Shown piece by piece: positions 28,246-38,382 of a stretch of DNA of 64,000 nt. Below the pieces are notes generated by a model. The model saw only the letters and a program-made list of their open reading frames with translations, ran no database searches and was not told the DNA's origin. Each line of letters opens with the position of its first letter. The stretch's first letter is position 1. Origin of the DNA: Sapientia aquatica (lineage in GTDB: Bacteria > Pseudomonadota > Gammaproteobacteria > Burkholderiales > Burkholderiaceae_D); assembly GCF_004358105.1 (NCBI RefSeq), contig NZ_SMYL01000001.1, positions 682,001-746,000 of the forward strand, in the 5' to 3' direction. A program made the translations under genes and the position numbers.

Positions 28246-28563
28246 GTTTTCCTGGAATGTTGGACTTTAGTGAATAAAATGCACCAATGTGAAATTGGTC
28301 TGGTGACAATTCACTATAGTTTTATTGGGTGTTTATACAAGTTGTTCCTGCCCAAGCGTGGTTTGGCTATGCCGGTTGGGTGATTTCAAAACGGGATTTT
28401 CAATAAAAATAGTAAATTAATATCAATTGCTGATGATTTTTAATAATGTCAGCGGCCAATCGTGGGAAGAGGTTTATGTCCTTGCAGCATCACGGTATAA
28501 TGCCGCTCTTCGTGCAACCCAGCAGTAACGGCACCTTCGTTGCTGCGTCACTACTCTCTCGCT
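28246..28563. other. Divergent intergenic region between the GGDEF-EAL gene and purL
   Basis: A perfect -10 hexamer TATAAT at 28496-28501 faces purL, with a poor -35 candidate TTTATG (28473-28478) at 17-base spacing; transcription would start near 28508. No PurR-like operator was recognised. The left part presumably carries the promoter of the minus-strand gene; I see no RNA structure of note. Confidence 0.5.
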
Positions 28564-31500
28564 ATGTTGATTCTGCCAGGCTCTAACGCCCTGTCTTCTT
28601 TCCGTACTCAAGGTCTTTTGTCCCGCTTACAAGCACTCGATCCAGCTATTGACGCAGTGACCGGACGCTATACCCATTTCATCGATTCGAGCAGCCCCTT
28701 GTCGGCGGACGAGTTGACTCGCTTATCCGCCTTGCTAACTTACGGCGAAGCATTTGTGACCAATGCGCAGTTGGAGCAATCGGCTGATTTATTCGTCGTG
28801 ATTCCACGTTTCGGCACGATTTCGCCCTGGGCGAGTAAAGCGACCGAAATCGCGCACAACTGCGGCATGACTCAAATCAAGCGTATTGAGCGCGGCATTA
28901 GCTACCGCGTACAACTCAAAAAAGGCGTAGTTGCCAGTGTCGTGTCCTCCATCACCGGACACCAAGCCGCCACACCAGAAACATTAATCGAGCAAATCGC
29001 CGACTTGTTGCACGACCGCATGACCGAAATCGTGCTGCGCGACGAAAATGCGGCCGGTGGCCTGTTCCAGGAATTAACCGCGCAACCCTTAGCCTTTGTC
29101 GATATTTTGGCGGGCGGTGCAGAGGCGTTAAATAAAGCCAATTCAGAATTAGGCTTAGCGTTGTCGGAAGATGAAATCGCCTATTTGTTTAAAGCGTTCA
29201 CCGACGCCAAGCGCAATCCAACCGACGTGGAATTGATGATGTTCGCGCAAGCCAATAGCGAACATTGCCGCCATAAAATCTTCAATGCCGATTGGATTAT
29301 CGACGGTCAACAGCAAGACACGTCGCTGTTCTCGATGATTAAAAATACCCACAAATTGGCTCCACGCGGAACCATTGTGGCGTATAGCGACAACTCATCG
29401 ATTATCGAAGGCGCAACCGTGTCACGCTTTTATGCACGCGGCGCGGCGCAGGGCAATGAATACAAGGCCAGTGATGAATTAACGCACACCTTGATGAAGG
29501 TTGAAACGCATAATCACCCAACGGCAATTTCACCATTCCCAGGCGCATCCACGGGCGCTGGCGGTGAAATCCGCGACGAAGGCGCAACGGGTCGTGGTGC
29601 CAAACCAAAAGCAGGTTTAACTGGTTTCACCGTATCCAACTTACGTTTGCCGGGTCACATTCAATCGTGGGAAAACGATGCTGACGTAACCAGTAAAAAA
29701 TCGGACGCAGCCGCGCAGTATTACGGCAAACCAGATCGCATCGCAAGCCCATTGCAAATCATGTTGGATGGTCCTATCGGTGGCGCATCGTTTAACAACG
29801 AATTCGGTCGTCCAATTTTGGGTGGTTATTTCCGTACTTATGAGCAAAATGTCGCAGGGCAGGTTGCTGGCTACCACAAGCCAATCATGATCGCTGGCGG
29901 TATGGGCAGCATTTCGGATTTGCACACCTCCAAACACGCTTTGCCGGTTGGTAGCCTACTGATTCAATTAGGCGGACCTGGCATGCGCATTGGTATGGGC
30001 GGCAGCGCAGCATCCTCGATGGCGACTGGCGCGAATACGGCAGATTTGGATTTTGATTCAGTCCAACGCGGCAACCCAGAAATGGAGCGTCGCGCGCAAG
30101 AAGTCATTAATGCGTGTTGGGCGATGGGACCAGACAATATTATTTTGTCTATCCATGATGTGGGCGCGGGTGGTTTGTCGAATGCCTTCCCAGAAATCAC
30201 CAATGACGCCAAGCGCGGTGCGATTTTCGATTTACGTCAAATTCCGCTGGAAGAATCCGGCATGGCGCCGAAGGAAATCTGGAGTAACGAATCGCAAGAG
30301 CGTTATGTATTAGCGATTGCGCCAGAAAATCTGCCGCTGTTCCAATATTACTGCGAGCGTGAGCGCTGCCTGTTTGCGGTGGTCGGCACAGCCACCGAAG
30401 AGCGTCAATTAAAAGTGATTGATCCGCTGCACAACAATGCGCCGGTCGATATGCCGATGGATGTGTTACTCGGCAAACCGCCAAAAATGCTGCGCGACGT
30501 CAACACGGTTGCGAACAATTTCCCCGCAATCGACTTAACCGGTGTGGCTTTAGCTGACGTGGCGCACAAAGTGTTGAGCTTGCCAACGGTGGGCGATAAA
30601 TCGTTCTTGATCACCATTGGTGACCGCAGCGTGGGCGCAATGTCGGTGCGCGATCAGATGGTCGGCCCTTGGCAAGTGCCGGTTGCCGATTGTGCGGTAA
30701 CAGCGATGAGCTTTGAAGGTAATTTGGGTGAAGCCATGGCAATGGGTGAGCGTACCCCGTTAGCCGTGGTGAACGCCGCGGCATCCGGTCGCATGGCTGT
30801 TGGTGAAACGATTACCAATATGGCGGCCGCTGCCATCAACGATATTTCTGACATTAAATTGTCGGCCAACTGGATGGCCGCTTGCGGTCAACCGGGCCAA
30901 GACGCGGCGCTATTCGCCACCGTTAAAGCCGTTGGTTTGGAATTGTGCCCAGCGTTGGGATTATCGATTCCGGTCGGTAAAGATTCTTTGTCGATGCGCA
31001 CGACTTGGAGCGATGAAGGCCAAGCAAAATCGGTCACGTCGCCAGTATCGTTAATCGTTTCTGGCTTCGCACCAGTTACCGATATTCGCGCCAGCTTAAC
31101 GCCGCAACTCAAAAATAATGCAGGCGACACGGTGTTGATCTTGATCGATTTAGGTCGTGGCAAACACCGCTTGGCAGCCTCGGCTTGCGCGCAAGTGTTG
31201 CAGCAATTGGGTAACGATGTGCCGGATGTGGATAGCGCGGAAGATTTAAAAGGCCTGTTTAACGCGATTCAGCAATTGAACCGCGACAAGCAGATTTTGG
31301 CTTATCACGATCGCTCCGATGGCGGCTTGTTCACCACCTTGTGCGAAATGGCTTTTGCTAGCCGCATGGGCTTGGATATCAATGTCGATATTTTGGCGCT
31401 CGATGCAGGCGATGCAGCCGATAGCGGCGATGCTAAAAACTGGGCCGCACAAATTGCCGAACGACGCAACGAGCGTACGATTCGCGCTTTGTTCAATGAA

Positions 31501-32607
31501 GAATTAGGCGCAGTCATCCAGGTGCGCGCCGATCAAAAATCGGTGGTCATGGATGTGTTGCGCCGCTTTAATTTGGGCGCATGCAGCCACATTATCGGTA
31601 AGCCAAATAATGGCGCTGATATCGCCATTACACGCGACGCGAAAGAAATCTTCAAACAATCGCGTTCTGAATTACACCAAATTTGGAGCCGCACAAGCTG
31701 GCAGATGGCGCGCTTGCGTGACAATCCAGCGTGCGCTGATTCCGAATATGCACGCATCACTGATGCATCCGATTTGGGCATGCAGCCTAAATTGACCTTT
31801 GATCCGCAAGACGATATCGCCGCTCCATTCATCGCAACCGGCGTGCGCCCGCGGGTGGCGATTTTGCGTGAGCAGGGTGTTAATTCTCATGTTGAAACAG
31901 CGTATGTGATGCATCAATCGGGATTTACTGCGGTGGATGTGCACATGAGCGATTTGATTTCGGGTCGCGCTAAGTTGAGTGATTTTGCTGGCATTATCGC
32001 CGTGGGTGGATTCTCCTACGGTGACGTCTTGGGTGCTGGTGAAGGTTGGGCTAAAACGATTTTGTTTAACGCGCAATTGGCCGATCAATTCTCAACCTTC
32101 TTCCAACGCAAAGACACCTTCGGCTTAGGTATTTGCAACGGTTGCCAAATGCTGTCGAACTTGAAGTCAATCATCCCTGGCGCGCACGCTTGGCCTAAGT
32201 TCACACGGAACAAGTCTGAGCAATTTGAAGGTCGCTTTGTGATGGCAGAAGTCACCGCAAGTCCATCGATCTTTATGCAAGACATGGCAGGCACACAAAC
32301 TCCAATCGTGGTTTCACACGGTGAAGGTTTTGCTGATTTTTCCACTACCGGTAATTTGTCGGAAGCCTTAGTTGGCCTGCGTTTTGTCGATCATCAAGGA
32401 CGTGCAACCGAAACTTATCCGTACAATCCTAACGGTTCTCCACAAGGTATTGCTGCCGTGACGACGTTGGATGGACGTTTCACCGCCATGATGCCGCATC
32501 CTGAGCGCGTGTTCCGCACAGCAATTCATTCGTGGAGCCCAGAAGGTTGGGGCGAATATTCCCCTTGGATGCGCATGTTCCGCAATGCGCGTAAGTGGGT
32601 GGGATAA
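28564..32607 (+). CDS. purL: Phosphoribosylformylglycinamidine synthase, single-chain form
   Basis: This 1347-residue enzyme catalyses the fourth step of purine synthesis, converting FGAR, ATP and glutamine to FGAM. All three parts are on one chain, as in other beta- and gammaproteobacteria: N-terminal PurS-like domain, two-fold AIRS-like synthase core ([33 protein letters not shown]), and a C-terminal class I glutaminase with the nucleophile in [11 protein letters not shown] and the His/Glu in [10 protein letters not shown] chose ATG 28564, which matches the family start ([14 protein letters not shown]); a TTG at 28540 would add eight residues. No Shine-Dalgarno is visible. A strong terminator ends this single-gene unit. 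Confidence 0.97.
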   Translation: MLILPGSNALSSFRTQGLLSRLQALDPAIDAVTGRYTHFIDSSSPLSADELTRLSALLTYGEAFVTNAQLEQSADLFVVIPRFGTISPWASKATEIAHNCGMTQIKRIERGISYRVQLKKGVVASVVSSITGHQAATPETLIEQIADLLHDRMTEIVLRDENAAGGLFQELTAQPLAFVDILAGGAEALNKANSELGLALSEDEIAYLFKAFTDAKRNPTDVELMMFAQANSEHCRHKIFNADWIIDGQQQDTSLFSMIKNTHKLAPRGTIVAYSDNSSIIEGATVSRFYARGAAQGNEYKASDELTHTLMKVETHNHPTAISPFPGASTGAGGEIRDEGATGRGAKPKAGLTGFTVSNLRLPGHIQSWENDADVTSKKSDAAAQYYGKPDRIASPLQIMLDGPIGGASFNNEFGRPILGGYFRTYEQNVAGQVAGYHKPIMIAGGMGSISDLHTSKHALPVGSLLIQLGGPGMRIGMGGSAASSMATGANTADLDFDSVQRGNPEMERRAQEVINACWAMGPDNIILSIHDVGAGGLSNAFPEITNDAKRGAIFDLRQIPLEESGMAPKEIWSNESQERYVLAIAPENLPLFQYYCERERCLFAVVGTATEERQLKVIDPLHNNAPVDMPMDVLLGKPPKMLRDVNTVANNFPAIDLTGVALADVAHKVLSLPTVGDKSFLITIGDRSVGAMSVRDQMVGPWQVPVADCAVTAMSFEGNLGEAMAMGERTPLAVVNAAASGRMAVGETITNMAAAAINDISDIKLSANWMAACGQPGQDAALFATVKAVGLELCPALGLSIPVGKDSLSMRTTWSDEGQAKSVTSPVSLIVSGFAPVTDIRASLTPQLKNNAGDTVLILIDLGRGKHRLAASACAQVLQQLGNDVPDVDSAEDLKGLFNAIQQLNRDKQILAYHDRSDGGLFTTLCEMAFASRMGLDINVDILALDAGDAADSGDAKNWAAQIAERRNERTIRALFNEELGAVIQVRADQKSVVMDVLRRFNLGACSHIIGKPNNGADIAITRDAKEIFKQSRSELHQIWSRTSWQMARLRDNPACADSEYARITDASDLGMQPKLTFDPQDDIAAPFIATGVRPRVAILREQGVNSHVETAYVMHQSGFTAVDVHMSDLISGRAKLSDFAGIIAVGGFSYGDVLGAGEGWAKTILFNAQLADQFSTFFQRKDTFGLGICNGCQMLSNLKSIIPGAHAWPKFTRNKSEQFEGRFVMAEVTASPSIFMQDMAGTQTPIVVSHGEGFADFSTTGNLSEALVGLRFVDHQGRATETYPYNPNGSPQGIAAVTTLDGRFTAMMPHPERVFRTAIHSWSPEGWGEYSPWMRMFRNARKWVG

Positions 32608-32625
32608 GCACTTAGCTTGTAATTG

Positions 32626-32661
32626 AAAAAGCGCATCAGTTATATCTGATGCGCTTTTTTT
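32626..32661 (+). terminator. Rho-independent terminator of purL
   Basis: A 14-bp stem (AAAAAGCGCATCAG / CTGATGCGCTTTTT) with a 6-base loop and a T-run. Confidence 0.92.
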
Positions 32662-32682
32662 ATGGCTGATTTAGAACTGCAG

Positions 32683-33456
32683 TTAGATCGATTTTTGATT
32701 GACCCGTTTTGATAATTCTTGCGCTGTTTCTTTACGCTCGCTGTAACGTGACACCAAATAGGGCGCAACATCGCGCGTCATCAGCGTGAATTTCATCAAT
32801 TCTTCCATCACATCGACGACGCGATCGTAATAAGCCGACGGCTTCATTCGACCTGCTTCGTCGAATTCCAAAAAGGCTTTGGCAACCGACGATTGATTTG
32901 GAATCGTAATCATCCGCATCCAACGTCCCAAGATACGCAGTTGATTGACTGCGTTAAACGATTGCGATCCGCCCGAGACTTCCATTACCGCCAAGGTTTT
33001 GCCCTGAGTTGGTCGCACTGCGCCAACGGATAAAGGAATCCAATCAATTTGCGCTTTCATAATGCCTGTCATCGCGCCATGACGCTCTGGTGAACACCAC
33101 ACCATTCCTTCGGCCCATTGCGCCAGTTCGCGCAATTCTTTTACTTTTGGATGTGACTCTGGCGCGCCATCTGGCAAGGGTAAATCTTGCGGATCAAAAA
33201 TACGTACTTCACCGCCCATAGCAACCAATAATCGTGCCGCTTCGAGCGTTAATAATTTACTGTAGGAGCGTTCCCGCAACGAGCCGTATAACAGTAAAAA
33301 CCGCGGCGGATGCAGCGCTGCTGATGTTGGAGTGAGCTTGGATAAATCCGGTTGCTCAAATAAATCGCTCTGCACATTAGGCAGGCTGAGATCGCTCAAA
33401 GGCACAGGTTTCTCGCTTATCTGGTTGATGTCGCTTGGGTTAATTACGGCTTGCAC
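32683..33456 (-). CDS. arsH: Arsenical resistance NADPH-dependent FMN oxidoreductase ArsH
   Basis: ArsH flavoproteins oxidise trivalent organoarsenicals and reduce quinones or oxygen with NADPH. The flavodoxin-like domain shows the FMN phosphate loop [23 protein letters not shown] and [13 protein letters not shown]. The N-terminus has the family's LPN[15 protein letters not shown] segment. Neither possible start, GTG 33456 nor TTG 33465, has a Shine-Dalgarno; both overlap the end of acr3, so coupling to acr3 translation is likely. I prefer the GTG. It is the last gene of arsR-arsC-acr3-arsH. Confidence 0.93.
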   Translation of the reverse strand: MQAVINPSDINQISEKPVPLSDLSLPNVQSDLFEQPDLSKLTPTSAALHPPRFLLLYGSLRERSYSKLLTLEAARLLVAMGGEVRIFDPQDLPLPDGAPESHPKVKELRELAQWAEGMVWCSPERHGAMTGIMKAQIDWIPLSVGAVRPTQGKTLAVMEVSGGSQSFNAVNQLRILGRWMRMITIPNQSSVAKAFLEFDEAGRMKPSAYYDRVVDVMEELMKFTLMTRDVAPYLVSRYSERKETAQELSKRVNQKSI

Positions 33457-34466
33457 TCGTACCAATTTTTGCTGGAGTTGACCACTTTAACCACCAACAA
33501 CATCACCGGCACTTCAATCAACACACCAACGACTGTCGCTAAGGCGGCACCAGAATGAAAGCCAAATAAGCCAATGGCGGCAGCAACGGCTAATTCAAAA
33601 AAATTGGACGCGCTAATCAAGGCTGACGGACAGGCTACATTATGCTTTTCGCCGAGTGCCCGATTGAGCCAGTAGGCTAGCGCCGAGTTAAAAAATACTT
33701 GGATCAGAATAGGCGCCGCCAATAATGCAATGACCAACGGTTGCTCCATGATGGCGGCACCTTGGAATGCAAACAGCAAAACCAATGTCGTCAATAACGC
33801 ACCAATCGACCATGGGCCTATTCTTTGCATCGCTAGATCAAATGCCAAATGACCTTTAACGAGCAATGCTTTACGCCAAACTTGCGCCAAGATGACCGGA
33901 ACGATGATGTATAAAACGACCGAAGTAATTAAGGTTTCCCAAGGTACGGTAATCGCTGAAATTCCTAATAAGAACGCGACTAACGGGGCGAAGGCGAAGA
34001 TCATGATCGTATCGTTGAGCGCTACTTGCGATAAGGTAAACAGCGGGTCGCCATTGGTCAGTTTGCTCCATACAAAAACCATCGCGGTGCACGGCGCAGC
34101 GGCTAATAAAATGAGGCCAGCAATATAGCTGTCGAGTTGATCGGCGGGTAAATACGCGGCAAATAAATGACGGATAAAAAGCCAGCCGAGTAGGGCCATT
34201 GAAAAAGGTTTTACCAACCAATTTACGAATAACGTTACGCCTATGCCTTTGACATGCTGTTTGACTTCGTGCAATGCGCCAAAATCGACTTTAACTAGCA
34301 TCGGAATAATCATCACCCAAATCAAAATTCCAACGGGAATATTGACGTGCGCGAGCTCCAATCTGCCTAACACTTGAAACGCGCCGGGAAATAGTTGACC
34401 GAGTGCGATTCCGATCACAATGCACAAAAATACCCACGCGGTTAAATAGCGCTCAAAAATAGTCAC
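33444..34466 (-). CDS. acr3: Arsenite efflux transporter, ACR3 family
   Basis: A 340-residue inner-membrane exporter of arsenite with ten predicted helices. The ACR3 pattern is clear: [16 protein letters not shown] near the start, the conserved cysteine in [13 protein letters not shown] in helix 4 and the family's [13 protein letters not shown] segment. It is not the unrelated ArsB type. AAGGAA lies about ten bases before the ATG. It follows arsC by 18 bases and overlaps arsH. The cytosolic arsenate reductase supplies its substrate. Confidence 0.95.
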   Translation of the reverse strand: MTIFERYLTAWVFLCIVIGIALGQLFPGAFQVLGRLELAHVNIPVGILIWVMIIPMLVKVDFGALHEVKQHVKGIGVTLFVNWLVKPFSMALLGWLFIRHLFAAYLPADQLDSYIAGLILLAAAPCTAMVFVWSKLTNGDPLFTLSQVALNDTIMIFAFAPLVAFLLGISAITVPWETLITSVVLYIIVPVILAQVWRKALLVKGHLAFDLAMQRIGPWSIGALLTTLVLLFAFQGAAIMEQPLVIALLAAPILIQVFFNSALAYWLNRALGEKHNVACPSALISASNFFELAVAAAIGLFGFHSGAALATVVGVLIEVPVMLLVVKVVNSSKNWYECKP

Positions 34467-34484
34467 AGATTTTCCTTGATTGAT

Positions 34485-34973
34485 TTAAATGTGAGCTAAC
34501 TTTTTAAGCTCTTGTTGGATGCTTAATGCGTCCAGTTTTTCGATTGGTAATGCCGATAGCAGCTCAATGCGCTTTTTTAAACCATACATCACGTCTCTAA
34601 ATGCGCGCCGCTTCTCTTCGTCGCTGCCTTGGACTTGTGAAGGGTCAGGAAATCCCCAATGGGCTGTGGCTGGCTTACCGGGCCAGAATGGGCAAACTTC
34701 GCCAGCAGCGTTATCGCACACTGTGATGATGAAATCCATTTTTGGTGCATCGGGTAAGCCGTATTCATCCCAGCTTTTGGAGCGCAGTTTATCTTCGGGA
34801 TAGCCCATTTCCTTAGCTAGTTCGGCTGCGAACGGATTGACTTTGGTCCCCGGTGTAGAGCCCGCCGAATAGCCAACGAATTTGCCATTGGTTTGTGTGG
34901 AGGCAATCGCTTCGGCTAGGACCGAGCGGGCCGAATTATGGGTACACAAAAAAAGAATGTTATAGGGTTTCAT
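34485..34973 (-). CDS. arsC: Arsenate reductase, low-molecular-weight phosphatase type
   Basis: A 162-residue cytosolic reductase converting arsenate to arsenite. It is of the LMW-PTP fold: the P-loop CTHNSARS sits near the N-terminus, and the later cysteines in VCDNAAGEVCPFW fit the intramolecular relay of this class, which uses thioredoxin or mycothiol-like partners. The start ATG 34973 overlaps the arsR stop as ATGA, which makes it more likely than the longer frame from 35006. It lies between arsR and acr3 in the operon. Confidence 0.94.
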   Translation of the reverse strand: MKPYNILFLCTHNSARSVLAEAIASTQTNGKFVGYSAGSTPGTKVNPFAAELAKEMGYPEDKLRSKSWDEYGLPDAPKMDFIITVCDNAAGEVCPFWPGKPATAHWGFPDPSQVQGSDEEKRRAFRDVMYGLKKRIELLSALPIEKLDALSIQQELKKLAHI

Positions 34974-35293
34974 CGTGGCTTTTCCATAAATGTAATAGGC
35001 ATGCAAGATTTCCCACCGCAGCAGTTATCCATTAAAAAGCTCATTAATGCATCAACCGTGGAGGCGTTGGGGCGATAAATTAAATTGCGGCTTTGTCGCT
35101 CAACCGAGATCAGATCGGCGTTGAGTAATTCCTTCAAATGAAAGCTGAGCGTGGCATTGGGAATGCCCAGCAGTTCATTAATTTGGGTCGGAGTTAGCCC
35201 GACATCGCCTTTTTGGACAATTAGGCGAAATACATTCAGTCGGGATTCTTGTCCTAACGCGACAAAGGCTTGGACGGCATCGGTAGTTTTCAT
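34970..35293 (-). CDS. arsR: Arsenic-responsive repressor, ArsR family
   Basis: A 107-residue winged-helix repressor with the recognition region NATLSFHLKELLNADLI and a C-terminal cysteine cluster NCCGGKSC, which probably binds As(III). The cysteines lie near the end rather than in the DNA-binding helix, as in one known ArsR subgroup. It is the first gene of the operon and ends overlapping arsC. The ATG lies inside its own probable operator, six bases after a -10 box, and no Shine-Dalgarno is present, so the mRNA may be leaderless. Confidence 0.94.
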   Translation of the reverse strand: MKTTDAVQAFVALGQESRLNVFRLIVQKGDVGLTPTQINELLGIPNATLSFHLKELLNADLISVERQSRNLIYRPNASTVDALMSFLMDNCCGGKSCMPITFMEKPR

Positions 35294-35314
35294 ATTTCTA
35301 TTATAATCGAAATA
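35293..35314 (-). promoter_or_regulatory. ars operator and -10 box
   Basis: A 22-base palindrome is symmetric at all but one base pair (arms TATTTC and GAAATA, centre ATTATAAT). On the minus strand it contains the perfect -10 hexamer TATAAT (35300-35305), six bases from the arsR start codon. No consensus -35 box is seen, so an activator-independent but weak promoter under ArsR repression is likely. Confidence 0.65.
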
Positions 35315-35362
35315 TAGTTAATGGGCAGAAATTAATTTGGATCACGTTGAGCTTGTTGCTAT

Positions 35363-35406
35363 AACCAGAAAAACAAAACGCGCACTAAATTGAATTAGTG
35401 CGCGTT
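35363..35406 (-). terminator. Rho-independent terminator of the emr operon
   Basis: A perfect 12-bp stem (AACGCGCACTAA / TTAGTGCGCGTT, 35377-35406) with a 6-base loop is followed, read on the minus strand, by TTGTTTTTC. It lies about 50 bases after emrB. Confidence 0.85.
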
Positions 35407-35455
35407 GCTGTGTGGTGCCAATAAAACTAAGTTAGGTCGGCTTCATCGATACTGA

Positions 35456-37057
35456 TTAATGCGCGCCACTAGCGTCTGCGCCAGCACCACCGGCTAATTT
35501 AATCGGCCGCGCTAACCACACTACGCCAAGCAAAATAAAGAACACCATGGACGAGGCGAAGAAAATATCATTCGCCGACATCATGTACGCCTGCTGATCA
35601 ATAGTGCGATTAATCACCGCCAGCGCTTGCTCTGAGCTTAAACCACCAGCCTGCAAATTTGACATGGTTTGCATGGTTGGAATGCTGGCAAGATTCATCT
35701 TTTCGGTCAAATGCGCATGATGCATCGCCGCGCGGTTTTCCCACAAAGTGGTGGCAATCGAGGTTCCGAACGCACCGGCAGTAATTCGAGCAAAATTTGA
35801 TAAACCCGACGCGGCTGGAATTTTGTCCGGAGACAGACCAGACAAGGTGAGCGAAACCAAGGGAATAAAGAAGAACGCCATCGCCACGCCTTGCACCACG
35901 GTCGGAATCAGAATCGTCGTCAAATCGGCATTGGTATTGAATCGTGAGCGCATCCACAGCACTAGCGCGAAGACGACGAAAGAAATTGTCGACAAGATAC
36001 GCGGATCAACTTTACCTATGCTTTTGCCCACCAAGGGCGACAAGATAATCGCCATCACGCCTACCGGAGCTAAGACAATCCCCGCTTGGGTCGCTGTGTA
36101 GCCCATATATTGTTGCAGCCACAACGGCAACAATACGACGTTGCCAAAAAACACGCCGTAAGCCAATGACAAGGAAACTGTTCCAGTCCAAAAATTGCGA
36201 CTTGTGAATAAATGCAAATCAACCACTGGATGTTCATCGGTCAATTCCCACGCGATAAAGAAGGCAAAACCCACCACGGCTACAACGGCCAAGGTAATAA
36301 TTTGCGTAGATTCAAACCAATCCAATTCTTTACCTTTATCCATCATAATTTGCATCGCTCCTACCCATACAACCAGCAAGAACAAGCCAACTTTATCAAT
36401 CGGCAATTTACGAATTGCAGAATCACGTTCTTTATAAATACTCCATGTCACCGCCGCAGCAAATGCGCCCACTGGAATATTGATGTAGAAAATCCATGAC
36501 CACGAAATATGATCGGTAATCCACCCGCCTAACAATGGCCCCATCACCGGAGCAACCAAGGTCGTCATCGCCCACAAAGCCAATGCCATTCCAGCTTTGG
36601 CTTTAGGGTAGCTTGATAGCAGCAATGCTTGCGATAGCGGAATAATCGGCCCAGTAACCGCACCTTGCAGCACGCGGAAAGCGATTAATGATTCGATGTT
36701 CGGTGCAAAACCGCACAACCACGACGCCACGACGAACAGAAAAATACTGATCACAAATAAGCGCACCTGCCCGAAGCGCATCACTAGCCAGCCGGTCAGC
36801 GGAATCGAAATCGCGTTCGCCACGGCGAACGAAGTAATAACCCAAGTACCTTGTGCCGGGCTTACGCCCAAGTCACCAGAAATGGCTGGAATCGACACGT
36901 TCGCAATCGACGAATCCAGCACGATCATGAACGTGGCTAAGGCCAGCGCTAATGTTCCCCATATCAGGGTTGAGCCTGTCAGTGGAGGATGTTCAACATG
37001 CTTCATCGGAGCTGGTTTGCTCCGATCGTCAGCATTACTAGTTGCGGAAGTTGCCAT
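35456..37057 (-). CDS. emrB: EmrB-type multidrug efflux permease, MFS DHA2 family
   Basis: A 533-residue inner-membrane drug:proton antiporter with 14 predicted helices. The DHA2 signatures are present: LDSSIANVSIPAISGDLG (motif D1) in the first helix, GWLVMRFGQVRLF (motif A) and GPLLGGWITDHISWSWIF (motif C region). It begins two bases after the emrA stop and is the last gene of the operon, so EmrA, EmrB and the outer-membrane factor would form a complete tripartite pump for hydrophobic compounds. The substrate is not predictable. Confidence 0.94.
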   Translation of the reverse strand: MATSATSNADDRSKPAPMKHVEHPPLTGSTLIWGTLALALATFMIVLDSSIANVSIPAISGDLGVSPAQGTWVITSFAVANAISIPLTGWLVMRFGQVRLFVISIFLFVVASWLCGFAPNIESLIAFRVLQGAVTGPIIPLSQALLLSSYPKAKAGMALALWAMTTLVAPVMGPLLGGWITDHISWSWIFYINIPVGAFAAAVTWSIYKERDSAIRKLPIDKVGLFLLVVWVGAMQIMMDKGKELDWFESTQIITLAVVAVVGFAFFIAWELTDEHPVVDLHLFTSRNFWTGTVSLSLAYGVFFGNVVLLPLWLQQYMGYTATQAGIVLAPVGVMAIILSPLVGKSIGKVDPRILSTISFVVFALVLWMRSRFNTNADLTTILIPTVVQGVAMAFFFIPLVSLTLSGLSPDKIPAASGLSNFARITAGAFGTSIATTLWENRAAMHHAHLTEKMNLASIPTMQTMSNLQAGGLSSEQALAVINRTIDQQAYMMSANDIFFASSMVFFILLGVVWLARPIKLAGGAGADASGAH

Positions 37058-37059
37058 GA

Positions 37060-38310
37060 TTAATGTGCTTTATCTTCTTTGCTTGCTTTGCTAGCCTTAG
37101 TTGCTTTAGTCGATTTTTCACCGATGTTACTCGCGATGATTTTTTTGATTTCAGCATCGGCGGCAGCGCTATCGGTTGGAATCACTTCAGCATTTTTCGC
37201 TGAATTTTCGGTATTGGCTAAGGCTTTGCCCGATTGATCAACCACATCGACGTCCACCTCCATCGACAAGCCGATACGTAGTGGATGCTCGGCTAGTTCT
37301 TTCGGATCTAATTTGATGCGAACTGGAACACGTTGCACAACTTTAATCCAGTTACCGGTTGCGTTTTGAGCTGGCAACAAGGCGAATGCCGCGCCAGTAC
37401 CAACACCTAAACCTTCAACGGTTCCGTGGAATACCACGTTTTTGCCGTACATATCCGCCACTAAATGAACTGGCTGACCGATACGCATCTTGCGTAATTG
37501 CACTTCTTTAAAGTTGGCATCAACCCACAATTGATCCATCGGAATCACCGCCATTAATGGTGTGCCAGCTTGAATGCGTTGACCCAACTGAACGCTGCGA
37601 CGCGCAACATAGCCAGTCACGGGAGAGAGTAGGTTGGTACGTTGCGCGTTGATATACGCTTCGCGGAATTTAGCCGCGGCGCGCAACACATTGGGATGCT
37701 GCTCCACGTGTACGCCTTCGGTCAATGTCTTGTTTGAAGCCAATTGTTCGTTGGCCGACAACACGCCAGCCTGCGCCGCGGCGTAAGCACTTTGTGCGGC
37801 GACCAAGTTGGATTTTGCGTGTTGCAATTCTTCGTTAGATACGGCGCCGATGCTAGCAACCGATTGACGACGTGCTAAATCTTCTTTAGCGCGCGCTAAT
37901 TCGCTGGCTGTGCGGGTGATTTCGGCTTCGCGCAATGTCACGTTCGCTTCATAAGTCGCGTTGTTAGCGTACAGTGTGCGGACTTCACGCACGGTTTGTG
38001 CTAATTGAGCACGCGCTTGATCCAGAGCTACTTGGGCATCAGCGCCGTCTAATTTCACCAGCGTTTGTCCCGCTTTAACGAAGTCAGTATCTTGGGCTTC
38101 GATGGCGTTGACCGTGCCAGCGATTTGCGGCGTGATTTGTACTATGTTGCCTGAAACGTAGGCGTTATCGGTGTCTTCGTGCTTGCCGTTATTGATGAAC
38201 CAATACACGCCGTAAGCGATGGCGGCCACGCCAAAAATGCCGGACAGTGCCAACAACGCGGTTTTGCGCTTTGCTTGGCCTGGAATTGTTTGTTCTGATG
38301 AGTTATCCAT
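37060..38310 (-). CDS. emrA: EmrA-type membrane fusion protein, HlyD family
   Basis: A 416-residue periplasmic adaptor anchored by one N-terminal helix (about residues 18-38). It has the biotinyl-lipoyl half-motifs (GNIVQITPQIAGTVNAIEAQ and YVARRSVQLGQRIQAGTPL) flanking a long alpha-helical hairpin of about 120 residues, and a beta-barrel domain. The tail is unusually rich in Lys, Ala and Ser (STKATKASKASKEDKAH). It bridges EmrB and the outer-membrane factor encoded just upstream. Confidence 0.93.
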   Translation of the reverse strand: MDNSSEQTIPGQAKRKTALLALSGIFGVAAIAYGVYWFINNGKHEDTDNAYVSGNIVQITPQIAGTVNAIEAQDTDFVKAGQTLVKLDGADAQVALDQARAQLAQTVREVRTLYANNATYEANVTLREAEITRTASELARAKEDLARRQSVASIGAVSNEELQHAKSNLVAAQSAYAAAQAGVLSANEQLASNKTLTEGVHVEQHPNVLRAAAKFREAYINAQRTNLLSPVTGYVARRSVQLGQRIQAGTPLMAVIPMDQLWVDANFKEVQLRKMRIGQPVHLVADMYGKNVVFHGTVEGLGVGTGAAFALLPAQNATGNWIKVVQRVPVRIKLDPKELAEHPLRIGLSMEVDVDVVDQSGKALANTENSAKNAEVIPTDSAAADAEIKKIIASNIGEKSTKATKASKASKEDKAH

Positions 38311-38382
38311 GTGATTTCCTATGTGCTTTACTCGTTAGTTTTTGCTAAGAGAGATATGTATATTGATGAATTTGGTAAAGAA

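Noticed and set aside
28246-28563. Possible purine riboswitch before purL
   Set aside because: No long leader fits between the -10 box and the start codon (about 55 bases), and no aptamer-like paired core is visible.
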